From the NCBI GenBank assembly GCA_963743425.1, contig CAVUPU010000009.1, positions 952,829 through 1,016,828 of the forward strand: a DNA stretch of 64,000 nucleotides. Direction: 5' to 3'. Each line of letters starts with the position of its first letter. The first letter of the stretch is position 1. The position numbers were made by a program, and so were the translations under genes. This DNA is from JAJVID01 sp963743425 (GTDB lineage: Bacteria; Acidobacteriota; Blastocatellia; RBC074). Below the pieces are notes generated by a model. The model was not told the DNA's origin. It saw only the letters and a list, made by a program, of their open reading frames with translations, and did no database searches. Below are positions 34,402 to 43,441 of the stretch, in pieces.

Positions 34402-35232
34402 TAGCAGGGCGAATTGTTGATCTCAGAAAGGGCGATTGCTCTGGTGTAGAATTATCGCAACCGCTGATGCGCATAGGAGGAGATTTAGATAATATCCGTG
34501 TCGTTCTTACAGACAAGGACTTGGTTATATCCCGGCATCTGCGAATTAAGGTTTTGTTTTAGGTGACTGTATCTCCCACATCTCGCACGATGACAGCGGT
34601 TAGGGAAAGGCAGAAGTCTCGGGAGTTTTGCAATTGGATACAAAATTACTCAGACTAACAGACAGCCATTTATCCTGCCTGGTGAGGGCACCATTTTCCC
34701 GGGATTTGGTACAGAAAGCGCACAGGACACGGCAAACCATAACAAATCCTTTCAACACGGATAACAATTGAAAAACAGGATGAGGCAATGCGCCCTGAGG
34801 GGATCAGGCGCGATGTCGAATCCTTTGAAGCGGGTCACAATTAAGAGGTAGCAGGCGGCCTTTGACGATAAACGGGCTGACTTTTCGTAGCGGGAGGTTT
34901 TTCGGAGAAGAGGCTTTATTCTCCCTGGGACTATCCTGCCCATGACGCCATGGGTGTATCTCGTTGCCGAAATTGTTAGCTATACCCTTGTTCACAATCC
35001 TCTTTATTCTTCCGATCCGAAGTGAAATGGTCTTGTAGAGCGACCATTTTTTATTGACCAGGTTCGGACAATCAGTACGCTGCCTCGACACGAGGTTTCC
35101 TTTACGGTCCCGGCGAGTTTAGGGGAGGATGTATCAACATACCTTCGCCTTGAGCGCAAGAGGCTATCTCTATCCTGATTGCCGCGAGCTTCTTCATCAG
35201 GAGCATCACTATGAAACATCAGGAGCATCATT
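34402..35232. other. Long non-coding region upstream of the polysaccharide cluster
   Basis: 831 bases with no convincing gene. They contain the hairpin with T-run at 35025-35052 and the duplicated ribosome-binding/start segment before the OPX gene. The promoter of the polysaccharide operon and possibly its regulatory sites must lie here, but I cannot assign boxes with confidence. Confidence 0.5.
35025..35052 (+). terminator. Intrinsic terminator-like hairpin in the cluster leader
   Basis: AAATGGTC (35025-35032) pairs with GACCATTT (35042-35049), followed by further T residues. It is about 180 nt upstream of the OPX start, so it could end a transcript from upstream or act as an attenuator of the polysaccharide operon. 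Confidence 0.65.
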
Positions 35233-35243
35233 ATGAAAGATGA
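35211..35243 (+). CDS. Possible 10-residue upstream peptide overlapping the OPX start
   Basis: A 22-bp segment carrying CAGGAGCATCANTATGAAA is duplicated in tandem, giving two ribosome-binding sites and two ATGs (35211 and 35233). The first opens a 10-codon frame (MKHQEHHYER, stop TGA at 35241-35243) that overlaps the OPX start in another frame. It could tune OPX translation. It may equally be an accidental duplication. Confidence 0.35.
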   Translation: MKHQEHHYER

Positions 35244-36372
35244 AGCTTACTCTCCGCAAAGACTACTCATCGGCTTAGTTATCCTGTTCTGTATCCTGGC
35301 GCTCGGACCCGCGATGGGAGGTCTGATGGATTGCCAGGCGCAGGAAGGCGCCCGGCGGGCGCCAGGCAGGCCGCCGGCTCAACCGCCGGCTCAACCGCTG
35401 GATGCGCCGGGCGTGGCCAGCGCCGTCGCCGATGTAAGAGAAGATTATCGGATCAGCCCTGGCGATGTGATCGAGATAGAGGTGGATCGCGCGCCCGAGT
35501 TGTCGGGCATGCGACGCGTCACCGCCACTGGAACGATCAGGCTGGAGTATCTTGGTCGTGTAACCGCGCAGGGAAAGACGTCGGATGAGCTGGCCATCTT
35601 TATCGCTGACGGCTTGCGCGCGCGATACCTGAAAAACCCGCGCGTGACTGTGGCGATCAAGCAGATCAACAGCCATCTATTCTTCATCCAGGGAGCGGTC
35701 AATCGCCCCGGGGCATATCAGTTAGAGGGGAAGCCGTCGCTGCTGACATTGATTACCGTGGCTGGTGGGTTGACTGAGAGTCATGGCTCCACCGCCTTTA
35801 TCATCCGCGAGACGCATCGACCGGAGAGCGACGTTCCTGGCGCGAATGACCATAAGGGGCCTTCAGGCTCGCAGCCGGAGTCTGACTCCGCAGACTCACC
35901 CTCTCAACCCGAGGATCGAGATCAGCAGGCGGGGGAGCGGGAGAGGTATGAGTTGATAAAAGTCAATATTAACGGGCTGTTCAGGGGCGACTTCGATAGA
36001 AACATGCACCTCGATCCCCGGAGCATCATTCATATTCCGCAAGCGGAAGTCTTCTTCGTTGGGGGCGATGTGAATGCGCCCGGCTCGTTCCAATTCAAAG
36101 AAGGCACCACGCTCAGGCAGGCGATCGCGCTCGCGCAGGGGATGAAATTCACAGCCGCTTCCGACCGGGCGATCATATTCCGTGAAGATGATGTCACCAG
36201 GAAGAGGCAAGAGATAAAAGTAGACGCAGGCAAGATAATGAACGGCAAACAGGAAGACGTCGTGATAACCGCCAACGACATAATAATCATCCCCAACAGC
36301 CGAGCCAAGTCGGTGGGCGGGGCGCTCCTGACGGCGTTGGGCGTCAGTTCCGCGCGCATTCCGAGGTACTGA
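35233..36372 (+). CDS. Polysaccharide export protein (OPX/Wza family)
   Basis: A 379-residue protein with an N-terminal signal region (LLIGLVILFCILALGPAMGG), a Pro/Ala-rich linker, a polysaccharide export domain (YRISPGDVIEIEVDRAPELSG, then VTVAIKQINSHLFFIQGAV) and two SLBB domains (GAYQLEGKPSLLTLITVAGG and VFFVGGDVNAPGSFQFKEGT). An acidic Ser/Asp-rich insert of about 50 residues separates the SLBB domains. No lipobox Cys is obvious. It would form the outer-membrane part of the export channel. CAGGAG lies upstream of the ATG. First gene of the polysaccharide operon. Confidence 0.92.
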   Translation: MKDEAYSPQRLLIGLVILFCILALGPAMGGLMDCQAQEGARRAPGRPPAQPPAQPLDAPGVASAVADVREDYRISPGDVIEIEVDRAPELSGMRRVTATGTIRLEYLGRVTAQGKTSDELAIFIADGLRARYLKNPRVTVAIKQINSHLFFIQGAVNRPGAYQLEGKPSLLTLITVAGGLTESHGSTAFIIRETHRPESDVPGANDHKGPSGSQPESDSADSPSQPEDRDQQAGERERYELIKVNINGLFRGDFDRNMHLDPRSIIHIPQAEVFFVGGDVNAPGSFQFKEGTTLRQAIALAQGMKFTAASDRAIIFREDDVTRKRQEIKVDAGKIMNGKQEDVVITANDIIIIPNSRAKSVGGALLTALGVSSARIPRY

Positions 36373-36425
36373 ACTGTCAGCCATCCCGAACCGCCCGAAT
36401 AGGTGGAGACGAATTGAGGTGTTAC

Positions 36426-37865
36426 ATGAAAAGGCTGTTCGTTCCTCACACTCCGTATCGCCTTTTCTCACTCTATAAATGTGTGGCGCCGGTTTTCGGC
36501 ATCGCCTGCTGCGCCATCGTCATCATCATAATGATGACGCCCTCCCCTGGGGCGCGCTCCCAAACACAGTTGGTCATTACCGTCTCCGGCGCTATGCCTC
36601 CGCAGCGCGGCGGGGTCACATACCATGTCTCGCCTACCGGCTCTGACTCCAACCCCGGCTCCGAGGCGCGACCTTTCAGGACGATTCAAAAAGCCGCTGA
36701 TAGCGTGAAACCGGGCGATACAGTCCTGGTAGACGACGGCGTGTACACCTACAGCGGGCCTAACGATTGCTACGGTAAGGTGGTTGTGTGTGTCTCGAGA
36801 GGGGGCGTCGCGGACAACTGGGTTGTCTTCAGGTCCAAGAACAAGTGGGGGGCGAAGATCGATGGAGGGAACGGAGAAGCCGGCGCCGGTTTTGGGGTTC
36901 GCGGCGGCGCGTCTTATGTCCGCATACATGGCTTTGAGATAGCCAGCTTGGCCAATGCGAATGGAAGCGCTAGCGGAATCGACCTGTTCGACGGCGGGAG
37001 CTACTTCCAGGTTATAGGCAACCACATCCATAACATTGGCCGGGTCTGCACAAACACCTCAAACGGACAAAACGGCATATACATCAAGGCGGACAATGTT
37101 CTGGTGGAGGGTAACCTCATCCACGACAATGGCCGTCTGGTCCCAGGCCAGCAGGGGTGCCAGCCGAACAATGATTACTGGCAGAACCACGATCACGGCG
37201 TCTACCACAGCGGTGGAGATCACGTGACCATTCGTGACAACATCATCTACAACATAAAACAAGGGTGGGCCATACAAGTCTGGCCGAAATCGCGGGCTCA
37301 CATGAACATCCTTAACAACACCATCGCATTCGGCAATCAACATAATGGCAAGCTTGGAGCCATCGTAATGTGGGCGCCGTCCTCGGGCGGCATGAAGGTG
37401 TCGGATTCGACCATCGCCAATAACATCTTTTACGGGGTGAATACGGTTGCTATCTGGATGGGCGGCGCAAGCAGGGAAGATCCTATGAGATTTACGAGTG
37501 TGCGGATCAGTAACAACATAATTTCGAATGGCGTTCTCCTGTTCGCTGAAAAGAACATCGATACCTCCGGCCTGACCCTCGCGGATAACCTGGAGAACAC
37601 CGATCCTAAATTCGCCGGCCCGGCGGCGTTTGACTTCCACTTGCAATCGGACAGCCCGGCGATAGACGCGGGCCTTACCCTGTCCGGGGCCGCTAATGAT
37701 TATGGGGGATTCGCCAGGCCGCAGGGCGGCGCCACGGATATCGGCGCCTACGAATATCTCGAATCGTCCTCACGGACGGCGCGATCGAGGGCGAAGTCCA
37801 AAGCGAAATCGTCAGATTCTAATAAGGCGGTTAACCCGAGCCGTCGGAAAGGAGTTAACCAATGA
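36426..37865 (+). CDS. Exported right-handed beta-helix protein
   Basis: A 479-residue protein with an N-terminal hydrophobic segment (VFGIACCAIVIIIMMTPSPG) and the DUF1565/pectate-lyase-like opening YHVSPTGSDSNPGSEARPFRTIQKAADSVKPGDTVLVDDG. Beta-helix coils follow (IHGFEIASL, NHIHNIG, VLVEGNLIHDNG, VTIRDNIIYNI, MNILNNTIAFG). The tail is basic and Ser/Lys-rich. It may be a polysaccharide lyase, epimerase or binding protein for the exported glycan. The stop overlaps the next start (ATGA), so the two genes are translationally coupled. Confidence 0.82.
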   Translation: MKRLFVPHTPYRLFSLYKCVAPVFGIACCAIVIIIMMTPSPGARSQTQLVITVSGAMPPQRGGVTYHVSPTGSDSNPGSEARPFRTIQKAADSVKPGDTVLVDDGVYTYSGPNDCYGKVVVCVSRGGVADNWVVFRSKNKWGAKIDGGNGEAGAGFGVRGGASYVRIHGFEIASLANANGSASGIDLFDGGSYFQVIGNHIHNIGRVCTNTSNGQNGIYIKADNVLVEGNLIHDNGRLVPGQQGCQPNNDYWQNHDHGVYHSGGDHVTIRDNIIYNIKQGWAIQVWPKSRAHMNILNNTIAFGNQHNGKLGAIVMWAPSSGGMKVSDSTIANNIFYGVNTVAIWMGGASREDPMRFTSVRISNNIISNGVLLFAEKNIDTSGLTLADNLENTDPKFAGPAAFDFHLQSDSPAIDAGLTLSGAANDYGGFARPQGGATDIGAYEYLESSSRTARSRAKSKAKSSDSNKAVNPSRRKGVNQ

Positions 37866-40294
37866 CAGATGAAAAGACCGCCCTGGAACATAATCAGGCG
37901 TCAATTGACGCACAGCCTCAGCGGGCGGGTTATCACCGAACCGAGTACGCGGATGGCTACTACATGAATGGAACGGAAGAGGAGGGAGTTCAGGTTGATT
38001 GGGCCAGGTGGGCGCGAGCAATCTTCAGACGCAAATGGCTGATCGTCGCCATCGTCGCCATCGGCACGACCCTCAGCCTGTTCGCGGCGTTCCGAACGAG
38101 AGACACCTATCAGGCGTTTACAGTGATCTCTGTCGGCAAAGAGGACACCTCAGTGATCAAGGCTAGTGTGGGCGATCATCTAATTATCCAGAACGACGAG
38201 TCTCTGAAGACGAAGATGTATTTGCTTCAAAGCAACCCGCTGGTTGAAGAGGTGATCGTCAACATGAAGCTCGATCGGAGCGAGAATATCCTCAGTCCCG
38301 GAAGGAAGACATTAAAGGAAACATTCAGCAGTGTGTCGGAGCGCGCTAAAAAGATGTTTCAGGGGCAGAGGGACGGGCCGAAACCCGCGCCATACATACC
38401 TGATTCGTCTTCCACGCCTGAGACGCAGCCTGAGACCGAGCCGCAGTATTCCCCTGCGGAGAGTTGGCGACTCACGCCATTCGTCGATATGTTCAGAAAG
38501 AACCTCTCGGTGGAACCGGTCTCGGACACGCGATTCCTGAGGATCGCATACACGCATCCCAACCCTCCGCTCGCCGCGGCCATTTGCAATCAACTCGCTC
38601 AAACTCTGGTCAGTCGCAACATCGAGAACAAGTCCGAGAAATTCAAGGACGCGTCGAGCTGGATGGACCGCTCGACGCGCGAACTCAAGGCCAGAGCTGA
38701 GAGGGCCGAACAGGCGCTGGCCAATTACACCCGCGCGCATAACAACATCGCGCCACAGGGCAAGGGCTCGTTGAGCGCCGACCGTCTCATGCGTCTGCAA
38801 GCCGAAGTCACAAGGGCCGAGACCGACCGAATTATCAAAGAGTCGCTCTATGAAGACGTCAAACGGGGGCGCGTCGAACATGTCCCCACGGTTTACTCCG
38901 ATGCGAATCATGCGGAGCTTCAGAAAAAGCTCGGCGATCTCATTGTGCAGGCCGCGCAACGCGACGTAAATTACGGCCCCGACAACCCGCAGACAACCGA
39001 GGTCCAACAGCAGATTGTCACGATCCGGAAGCAGATCGAATCCCATCGCAAGTCGCTGGAAGTCAAATTGAAGCTCGACTTCGATCGCGCCGTCCGCGAC
39101 GAACAGGCGTTCAAGCGATCGCTGGAAGAGGCCAAAAACGAGAGCGCGAAAGAGAATGTGGACACGTTCCAGTACGGGGTGCTTCAACAAGAGGTCGATA
39201 CGACCAAGGCGCTATACAGGAATTTCCTGGAGAAAAGCAGCGACGCCAATTTCGAACTCGCTCAGCAACAAAACAACCTGCGTGTGGTCGAGCCGGCGCG
39301 AGTGCCCAGAGTAACGACCGGCCCGAACCGCAAGCTATGGACGATGATCGGGTTCGTCCTCAGCCTGACGTTCAGCGTCGGCCTCGCTTTGCTGCTCGAA
39401 TTCCTCGACCGCACAATCAAGAGCGCTGATGATCTCAGTCGCCGCCTGCAATTGCCCGCCCTCGCCGTAATACCGACAATCAGCGAGAAAGAGGCTCCTT
39501 CGCTCCTGGGTAAATTCAAGGATAAGTTGAAACTCCCAGCCGGCGTCGCGCCGCTCAAGGTCGCAGCGAATGGAGGCGCAGCGGTAAATGGAGACGCAGA
39601 TTGGGGCGTGGAGGCTCCTGATGCCTTGCCGAGCAAACCAGGACTGATAAGCGTCGGCGACCGTTCGCCGGCCGCTGAGGCTTATCGCTTACTCAGGACG
39701 TTGATCATGCTGTCGGAAAATGGCGCGGGCGTTAAGGCTAAAACCTGGCTCATTACCAGCAGCCAGCCCGCTGAAGGTAAAACAACCACGGCAATCAATG
39801 TCGCAATCAGTATAGCGCAGCTCGGACGGTCGGTGTTGATCGTGGATTGCGATCTGCGCACGCCGACGGTTCACCAGAAATTCCGTGTCGATCAGAAGCC
39901 TGGTTTGTCTACGTATCTTTTGGGCGACGTCGAATTAAAGGACGTGATCCAGAAGCTGGACATTCCGGGTTTGTCATTGATTCCGAGCGGCGCCACTCCG
40001 TATAACCCATGCGACCTGATCGGCTCCCGAAAGATGAAAGAGATGATGGAGACGCTGGCGAAGAGTTACGACTACATCATGCTCGACTCGCCGCCGCTCA
40101 TCAATCTGGCTGACCCGCTCATCCTATCCACTATTGTCAACAGTGTGATCCTCATTGTGAACGGCGGTAAAAGCAATTGGGGGGCCGTAAGCCGTGCCCG
40201 CCAGGAGCTTTCAAGCGTAGGGGCCAATGTTTTTGGGGTGGTCCTGAATGACGTCGCCGTCAACCACAACCAATATTACGGCTACTGCTCATAA
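37862..40294 (+). CDS. Wzz-type chain-length protein fused to BY-kinase
   Basis: An 810-residue polysaccharide co-polymerase and tyrosine autokinase. A cytoplasmic N-terminus is followed by a transmembrane helix (WLIVAIVAIGTTLSLFAAF), a long coiled periplasmic domain to about residue 490, and a second helix (WTMIGFVLSLTFSVGLALLLEF). The cytoplasmic kinase has Walker A SSQPAEGKTTT, Walker A-prime VLIVDCDLRTP and Walker B YIMLDSPP. The tyrosine-containing tail is short (NQYYGYCS). It controls chain length and export together with the OPX protein. Confidence 0.94.
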   Translation: MTDEKTALEHNQASIDAQPQRAGYHRTEYADGYYMNGTEEEGVQVDWARWARAIFRRKWLIVAIVAIGTTLSLFAAFRTRDTYQAFTVISVGKEDTSVIKASVGDHLIIQNDESLKTKMYLLQSNPLVEEVIVNMKLDRSENILSPGRKTLKETFSSVSERAKKMFQGQRDGPKPAPYIPDSSSTPETQPETEPQYSPAESWRLTPFVDMFRKNLSVEPVSDTRFLRIAYTHPNPPLAAAICNQLAQTLVSRNIENKSEKFKDASSWMDRSTRELKARAERAEQALANYTRAHNNIAPQGKGSLSADRLMRLQAEVTRAETDRIIKESLYEDVKRGRVEHVPTVYSDANHAELQKKLGDLIVQAAQRDVNYGPDNPQTTEVQQQIVTIRKQIESHRKSLEVKLKLDFDRAVRDEQAFKRSLEEAKNESAKENVDTFQYGVLQQEVDTTKALYRNFLEKSSDANFELAQQQNNLRVVEPARVPRVTTGPNRKLWTMIGFVLSLTFSVGLALLLEFLDRTIKSADDLSRRLQLPALAVIPTISEKEAPSLLGKFKDKLKLPAGVAPLKVAANGGAAVNGDADWGVEAPDALPSKPGLISVGDRSPAAEAYRLLRTLIMLSENGAGVKAKTWLITSSQPAEGKTTTAINVAISIAQLGRSVLIVDCDLRTPTVHQKFRVDQKPGLSTYLLGDVELKDVIQKLDIPGLSLIPSGATPYNPCDLIGSRKMKEMMETLAKSYDYIMLDSPPLINLADPLILSTIVNSVILIVNGGKSNWGAVSRARQELSSVGANVFGVVLNDVAVNHNQYYGYCS

Positions 40295-40389
40295 GCGCTG
40301 ACGAAACAATTTCAACCTGTGCAAGCGCGCAGGCCTAAAAATTTCGAGGTGTAATCATTTAATCCCGGTCGTCCGCGAGGAACAAAAAG

Positions 40390-42408
40390 ATGATTTCTAA
40401 ATCCCCCAGACTGTTTAGCGACGCCGCCGCTCTCAGCGATCTTGAAGAACTTTCTCAGTCGAAGCCTCGACATGGAATACTGGTTTGGCAAGCATTCAGA
40501 AAAACCGCTCAATTTGCGCTGGACGCGATGGTTTTTGTGGCGGCGTTCATGTTCGCCTATCTGCTGCGCTTTGATTTCCACATCCCACCAATCGAGTTAT
40601 TTCACATGGCGGTTCAGCTCCCTGTCGTGGCGCCAATCCAACTGGGGGCGCTTTATCTGCTCAAGGGGCACAGACTCATCTGGCGTTACATAAGCCTGGA
40701 GGATGTCTACAGGTTTATGTGGGCGGCGCTTTTATCCGCGGCGCCCGTCGTGATGTTGCGGCTGACCTTACCCGGGTCGCTCAGGCAATTCAGGGCGCCG
40801 CTGTCTGTGACCGTCATGGATTCCATTCTCGCGTTTGGGGGGGCGCTGGGACTGAGAATGTTGTGTCGCGCAATACTCGAAGCGCAAAAGAAGCAGGCGG
40901 TGAACGCTCAAACCGTCGCGGGCGTCAAGAAGCCGGTGTTATTGATCGGCGCTGACCGGGCCGCTGTGATGGTAGCCAGAGAGATCCAGAACCGCAGCGC
41001 GGAACTGGAAGTCAAAGGATTCATTGGAGACGACAGGAGCGCCCACGGGTCGGTCATTCAGGGTATCCCGGTGCTCGGGGGGATCGACGCCCTTCCCCGC
41101 CTGGCGCGAGAGTTGGGCATAGACCAGGTGGTGATCACAGTCCAGGCCTCGCGTAAGAAGATGCGGGAACTGGTGAGCATTTGTGAGCAGATACCGGTCA
41201 GAGCCAGTATCATCCCCGGTCTTCACGAAATCGTGGAAGGTAATGTTCAGGTCAGCGAGATTCGCGATTTGCAGATCGAAGACCTGCTGGGGCGTGAACC
41301 TGTCCAACTCGATGAGGAAGACATGAAGCGATTCCTGACCGGCAAGTCCGTCATGGTGACCGGCGCGGGCGGCTCGATCGGATCGGAGCTGGCGCGGCAG
41401 GTGGCGCGCTTTCAACCATCGACTCTGCTTTTGGTGGAGCGGGCTGAGTTCTCATTGTTCAATATCGACCGCGAGATGCGCGAGAGATGGCCGGCGGTTT
41501 CGATAGTGTCGCTGGTAGCCGACATTGCCGATAAGGAGAGAATGCGATCTATCTTCTCCAGTTACCAGCCTCAAGTCGTGTTTCATGCGGCGGCTCATAA
41601 GCATGTGCCGATGATGGAGCTCAATCTGACCGAAGCGATCAAGAATAACGTGCTCGGCACACACGCGTTGGGAGAGGTGGCGGGAAAGTTTGGAGTGGAA
41701 GTGTTCGTCCTGGTCTCGACCGACAAGGCGGTTCGGCCCAAATCTATGATGGGCGCTTCGAAGCGGGTGGCCGAACTGGTCGTCCAGTCTCTGGATCAGC
41801 GCTTCGCGACTCGCTATGTCGCGGTTCGCTTCGGTAACGTCATAGGGTCCAATGGCTCCGTGGTTACCATATTCCAGGAACAAATCCGCAAGGGCAGGCC
41901 TGTGACGGTTACTCACCCGGACATGACGCGGTACTTCATGACCATCCCCGAAGCCGCGCAATTGGTCCTCCAGGCCGGCACAATGGGCGAAGGCGGCGAA
42001 ATCTTCATCCTCGATATGGGCGAGCCGGTGCGCATCCTGGATCTGGCCAGAGACGTTATAACGCTTTCCGGCCTCAGACCCTACGAGGACATCGACATCG
42101 TCTTCACCGGAACGCGGCCAGGAGAGAAGCTCTTCGAGGAGTTGCAGACTAACGAAGAGACCATGACCAAAACGCGCCACCCGAAGATATTTATCGGCAA
42201 GATAGCCGCTTATCCGGAGGAGATTGTGAGTCGGACGCTGCTGCGTCTGACCGCGCTGGCGCGGCGCGAAGATGAGTCGGAGTTGCGCAGGAGTCTTATC
42301 GATCTGCTGCCGGAAGCTCAACTCGATATAGAAGTTCAGCTCGATAACAACGGGCATTTCGAGTCGCAGACTGACACCCTGGCGGCTACAGCCACAGTAT
42401 CGATCTGA
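40390..42408 (+). CDS. Membrane nucleotide-sugar 4,6-dehydratase (CapD/PglF/WbpM-like)
   Basis: A 672-residue protein. Four transmembrane helices lie in residues 30-150 (FALDAMVFVAAFMFAYLL, IQLGALYLL, FMWAALLSAAPVVML, SILAFGGALGLRML). A first Rossmann region (VLLIGADRAAVMVAREI) is followed by the catalytic SDR domain with VTGAGGSIGSELARQV, HAAAHKHVPMMELN, VLVSTDKAVRPKSMMGASKR and FGNVIGSNGSVV. The catalytic Tyr of ordinary SDRs is replaced by Met in MMGASK, as in PglF/WbpM. It makes 4-keto-6-deoxy UDP-sugars, and the later aminotransferase would use that product. Confidence 0.92.
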   Translation: MISKSPRLFSDAAALSDLEELSQSKPRHGILVWQAFRKTAQFALDAMVFVAAFMFAYLLRFDFHIPPIELFHMAVQLPVVAPIQLGALYLLKGHRLIWRYISLEDVYRFMWAALLSAAPVVMLRLTLPGSLRQFRAPLSVTVMDSILAFGGALGLRMLCRAILEAQKKQAVNAQTVAGVKKPVLLIGADRAAVMVAREIQNRSAELEVKGFIGDDRSAHGSVIQGIPVLGGIDALPRLARELGIDQVVITVQASRKKMRELVSICEQIPVRASIIPGLHEIVEGNVQVSEIRDLQIEDLLGREPVQLDEEDMKRFLTGKSVMVTGAGGSIGSELARQVARFQPSTLLLVERAEFSLFNIDREMRERWPAVSIVSLVADIADKERMRSIFSSYQPQVVFHAAAHKHVPMMELNLTEAIKNNVLGTHALGEVAGKFGVEVFVLVSTDKAVRPKSMMGASKRVAELVVQSLDQRFATRYVAVRFGNVIGSNGSVVTIFQEQIRKGRPVTVTHPDMTRYFMTIPEAAQLVLQAGTMGEGGEIFILDMGEPVRILDLARDVITLSGLRPYEDIDIVFTGTRPGEKLFEELQTNEETMTKTRHPKIFIGKIAAYPEEIVSRTLLRLTALARREDESELRRSLIDLLPEAQLDIEVQLDNNGHFESQTDTLAATATVSI

Positions 42409-42416
42409 TTTACAGT

Positions 42417-43088
42417 ATGTCTGGCAGCCTGATAAGAAGTATTAAGGATTCCCTGGATGAGCCAGGACTGATCGGCGCTTTGGGCAGGCCGCTTTACAAT
42501 ATCTACTATCTTCTCAAACAATCGCTCATCCCTTCATCGCGTCGCGCGCGGCGCCTGGATCGCGAATTTGATTCAAAGTTCGGCGTGAACACCAAGGCCT
42601 ACATCAGTCTTGACAAATTGGAAATCGCCAGCGGCAACGCCAAATATGGCAATCCATACCAGCCAGTGCGCCCCCCTGAATTCGACGAGGTTATCAACTG
42701 CATCCGGATCAGACATGAAGAGTTCTTCTTCATCGATTTTGGCTCAGGCATGGGAAGGGCTTTATTACTGGCGTCAGAGCTGCCTTTCAAAAGGATCGTC
42801 GGAATCGAATTCTCTCAGCAACTACACCAGACCGCCGTGGAAAATATTTACAAGTACAAGAGCGGGTCTCAAAAATGCCGGGATATAGAGTTGATCTGTA
42901 TGGAAGCCACTCAATACCCAATCCCCAAGGAAAAGGCGGTCTTTTTCTTTTATAACCCTTTCAAAGGGGAAGTGATGGCGAAGGTTCTGGATAACATTCA
43001 AAAGTCGCTGGAAGAGAACCCGAGGGAGGTATTCATTCTTTATTACGATCCTCTCTGGCTAGAGTTAGTTGAACAGGGCGACCTTTGA
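42417..43088 (+). CDS. Class I SAM-dependent methyltransferase-like protein
   Basis: A 223-residue protein with the SAM-binding motif I FFIDFGSGMGRALLLASELPF, then GIEFSQQLHQTAVENI and a VFFFYNPF motif that replaces the usual acidic loop. It is distant from the catalytic O-methyltransferases and could be an unusual methyltransferase. The acceptor is unknown, presumably a sugar. The following sequence holds two palindromic elements. Confidence 0.72.
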   Translation: MSGSLIRSIKDSLDEPGLIGALGRPLYNIYYLLKQSLIPSSRRARRLDREFDSKFGVNTKAYISLDKLEIASGNAKYGNPYQPVRPPEFDEVINCIRIRHEEFFFIDFGSGMGRALLLASELPFKRIVGIEFSQQLHQTAVENIYKYKSGSQKCRDIELICMEATQYPIPKEKAVFFFYNPFKGEVMAKVLDNIQKSLEENPREVFILYYDPLWLELVEQGDL

Positions 43089-43130
43089 AGAACTTAAAGT
43101 TACCAAGTTCTACGCCGTGTTCAGGTTTCC

Positions 43131-43255
43131 GGCTGTGATCACCGTTTCGGCCACTCCGGACCGACCGGACAGAAAAATGTGAGACAGAAAAATGGCATTT
43201 CTTATTTTTCTGTCTCACATTTTTCTGTCCGCTGGCCGAAACGATGATCACAGCT
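43131..43255. repeat. 125-bp MITE, copy 2
   Basis: Inverted termini beginning GGCTGTGATCACCG and ending CGATGATCACAGCT, with the same internal AGACAGAAAAATGG and ATTTTTCTGTCT hairpin as copies 1 and 3. The termini differ from copy 1 by compensating changes. It lies next to a second palindrome. An 8-bp repeat AGGTTTCC flanks the pair (43123-43130 and 43378-43385). Confidence 0.85.
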
Positions 43256-43377
43256 AAATCAGACCACGCAAGATTGGTACAGTACCGCGCGCGTAAGCAA
43301 GCGGCTGTCTCATAGGCCAGCCGCTTGCTTACGCGCGCGGTACTGTACCAGTGTCCCAATGTTGCGTGTTTCGATTT
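43256..43377. repeat. Large palindrome with 33-bp perfect arms
   Basis: Perfect inverted arms 43275-43307 and 43318-43350, containing CAGTACCGCGCGCGTAAGC, with further imperfect pairing outward to AAATC/GATTT. A related palindrome (CAGTACCGCGAGCGGTAGCG) is at 58720-58798, so this is a second dispersed palindrome family of this genome. Confidence 0.85.
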
Positions 43378-43441
43378 AGGTTTCCAAATAACCCGCTCCT
43401 ACAATAAACACCGCAAAATTTTTGCCACGCCGCTTAACTGA

